From: Synergistaceae bacterium
GTDB taxonomy: Bacteria > Synergistota > Synergistia > Synergistales > Aminobacteriaceae
Length of the DNA: 6,919 nt
Assembly (NCBI GenBank): GCA_009784305.1
Contig: WRBZ01000043.1
Location: 1-6,919, forward strand
Direction of reading: 5' to 3'
Made by a program: the position numbers and the translations under genes. The notes under the pieces were generated by a model. That model saw only the letters and a program-made list of their open reading frames with translations. It did no database searches and had not been told where the DNA came from. Shown here piece after piece: positions 5,262 to 6,919 of the stretch. How positions within the stretch are numbered: the first letter of the stretch is position 1; the number at the start of each line of letters is the position of its first letter.

Positions 5262-5318
5262 CTGAAACAACGTAAGCATACGTTTCGAATGCAATTTGGC
5301 ATGAAAAACATTTGGATG

Positions 5319-5349
5319 ATTATACACTATTTATTTATAAATCTCTCAA
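5319..5349 (-). promoter_or_regulatory. Candidate promoter for the 60-aa gene/ygiQ operon
   Basis: On the minus strand TTGAGA (5349-5344) is followed after 19 bases by TATAAT (5324-5319), overlapping the last codons and stop of the histidine kinase. The spacing is longer than ideal. If used, it would give a leader of about 150 bases containing the GC-rich hairpins. Confidence 0.3.
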
Positions 5350-6919
5350 TAAAGATTCAATCATTTCTATAGCCTCTTCATAATCAGCCATCAATATTTT
5401 ATTGGATATATTCCTGATAACTAAGGAGGTATCCTTTTGACATGCAATTTTTTGCAGATTTTCAACCGTTTTGTTAATAGCGGCGGCATCTACGTTTTCA
5501 AGCACCTTCTTCAAATTGGCAAGTTCGGACTTGAAGGCTTCCACATCTATGGGTTCTTTGTTATTCTCCCGGTTTTCAATGTGCTTCGATACAACATCGT
5601 TTATTCTCTCAATCAATAATTCCAAGGCAGTTAAAAACTCATCGTTGTTCGCATTAATAAAAGCCAAATCTCCCTGGTTAGCAGCCATCTCCAAGGCGTA
5701 TGCGGCATTGGACAGCTTATTGGCGCCTATACTGGCTGCCGCACTTTTCAGAGCATGGACATGTGTTGCATAAAGATGCAGATTTCCAGTTACAGAACAT
5801 TCCCTGATTGTTGATATCCGTTGAAGCCCGTCATCATTGAATATCCTAAGAGTTTCCATATATTCCTCGTGTGACCCTCCCGAAATAGATATCCCGCTAT
5901 TTATGTCCACTCCATCAATCTTAATATCTATCGCAGCTTTCTGTTGTTGGTGCGCCCCATCGCTCTCCGCCACAAATTTATTCTTTTTCTTACCCGGTAT
6001 CCAACTTTCAAGAACCGTGTTCAACTTGACGGTATCTATCGGTTTTGACAGGTAATCGTTGAATCCGTTTTCAAGAAACATTTCTTTCATACCGGAAACA
6101 GCGTTGGCCGTCAGTGCAACTATTGGTGTATTTACGTAATATGAATCATCTTTACCCATCGCTCTTATATGCTTCGTTGTTTCTATGCCGTCCATTATTG
6201 GCATCCTGTGATCCATGAGCACTATGTCAAAGTCTTTTGACTTGATCGCTTCGATTGCCTCCATGCCGCTGCTGCACAAAACAATCTCCATCTTGTACGG
6301 CAATAGCAAACCTTTTACTACTTTCAAATTCGTGTTGATGTCATCAACAACAAGAACCTTAGCGTTCTGCGCGGTAAACCTCAATATGGGCTTGTCGTTT
6401 TCACCGTATGAAAAACTATCGGAAACGCCGTTTAGGATATTAGCGACCACTAAGGAATACACCGGCATGGTAAGCGCTCTCATGCTTTTGTCGCGAATTG
6501 CCTCTCCAAATTCCGCAAGCAGGACAATTTTAGCTGTAGACCCTATCTCAAATATCATATCCCTGTTTTTCTCATACAGCTCGAATGAAATAAAAACAAA
6601 AGAAAACATATTGCTTGATAACTTTTCACATAGGTCGGAATCATTTAAGGCAATCCCGCAATGAACGCCCAGATTATTTATTGTGGAAGCAATAGAATCG
6701 GCGTAAATTTTCCTGTTTTCATAGATAAGCGTCCGCTTCTCTTCAGGATTCTCAACAGTCGCCATTCTTTGGTAATAATGAATTTTCTGCGGCAGCGTAA
6801 CGGTAAACGTGCTGCCTTTGCCATATTCGGATTTAACGCTGATGCTACCTTTCATTGCCTTTAAAAGGCTGTTCGTTATGGTAAGGCCTAAACCTACGCC
6901 TTCGATGGTTTTGTCGAAA
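5335..6919 (-). CDS. Hybrid sensor histidine kinase, C-terminal part: ATPase end, pseudo-receiver, receiver, HPt (cut by window edge)
   Basis: The frame is open to the window edge, the first full codon starting at 6918; the sensor and dimerisation regions lie outside. Residues are numbered from the Met at 6855, an internal codon. Just before it GVGLGLTITNSLLKA is the G2 box of the HATPase domain, whose last strands run to about residue 22. Residues 42-143 fold like a receiver but lack the acidic pair, the phosphoacceptor Asp and the Lys (FVFISFELYE where the Asp should be). Residues 166-286 are a true receiver with DD171-172, D215 in LMDHRMP, T249 and K271. Residues 318-425 are an HPt domain with H367 in HALKSAAASIGA. 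A charged linker and helices (430-506) follow. Such kinases pass phosphate His-Asp-His to a separate regulator, acting at the membrane or in the cytosol. No DNA-binding domain is attached and no response regulator gene is seen next to it. Confidence 0.92.
   Translation of the reverse strand, partial: FDKTIEGVGLGLTITNSLLKAMKGSISVKSEYGKGSTFTVTLPQKIHYYQRMATVENPEEKRTLIYENRKIYADSIASTINNLGVHCGIALNDSDLCEKLSSNMFSFVFISFELYEKNRDMIFEIGSTAKIVLLAEFGEAIRDKSMRALTMPVYSLVVANILNGVSDSFSYGENDKPILRFTAQNAKVLVVDDINTNLKVVKGLLLPYKMEIVLCSSGMEAIEAIKSKDFDIVLMDHRMPIMDGIETTKHIRAMGKDDSYYVNTPIVALTANAVSGMKEMFLENGFNDYLSKPIDTVKLNTVLESWIPGKKKNKFVAESDGAHQQQKAAIDIKIDGVDINSGISISGGSHEEYMETLRIFNDDGLQRISTIRECSVTGNLHLYATHVHALKSAAASIGANKLSNAAYALEMAANQGDLAFINANNDEFLTALELLIERINDVVSKHIENRENNKEPIDVEAFKSELANLKKVLENVDAAAINKTVENLQKIACQKDTSLVIRNISNKILMADYEEAIEMIESLLRDL

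Noticed and set aside
1..6919. tRNA, rRNA or known riboswitch
   Set aside because: No cloverleaf, rRNA-like block or recognised aptamer core was seen on either strand by eye; a covariance-model scan was not possible.

Overview
The window is AT-rich bacterial DNA with strong Shine-Dalgarno sites (for example AGGAGGTG five bases before a start) and no sign of plasmid, phage or large mobile genes. The gene set (rsmH, a cyclic-2,3-diphosphoglycerate synthase-like GTPase, a YgiQ radical SAM protein, a large hybrid histidine kinase) would fit a clostridia-like Bacillota. That placement is inference from style and content; no taxonomic marker in the window settles it.

Layout. At the left edge (1-236, minus) lies the 5' end of rsmH, running off the window. 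Divergent from it is a two-gene operon (386-1336, plus): a 124-aa protein of unknown fold and a nucleotidyltransferase-fold protein resembling the DUF6036/AbiEii-like group. Together they look like a toxin-antitoxin or defence-type pair. The operon ends in a strong hairpin that overlaps its last codons and has T-tracts on both sides, so it can also terminate the convergent gene. A 79-bp inverted-repeat element (1429-1507) fills the gap to that gene, which encodes a 446-aa cDPG synthase-like P-loop protein (1511-2851, minus).

The most unusual part is 2905-3186. It is a collapsed, degraded second copy of the rsmH / divergent promoter / pair locus at 1-800, in the same order and orientation. It holds a fragment of rsmH, a 59-bp block of the shared promoter region (53/59 identical), the last codons of the 124-aa gene and the first 12 codons of the nucleotidyltransferase gene. 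Most coding differences between the copies are synonymous, which suggests the second copy diverged as a working locus before it was gutted.

The right half is all on the minus strand. The C-terminal part of a hybrid histidine kinase (ATPase end, dead receiver, live receiver, HPt) is followed by a roughly 170-bp leader with GC-rich hairpins, a 60-aa single-span membrane protein, and a YgiQ-family radical SAM enzyme that ends a few bases from the decayed locus. The small membrane gene and ygiQ look like one operon. The kinase may share their transcript or be read separately. The other neighbours have no evident shared pathway.
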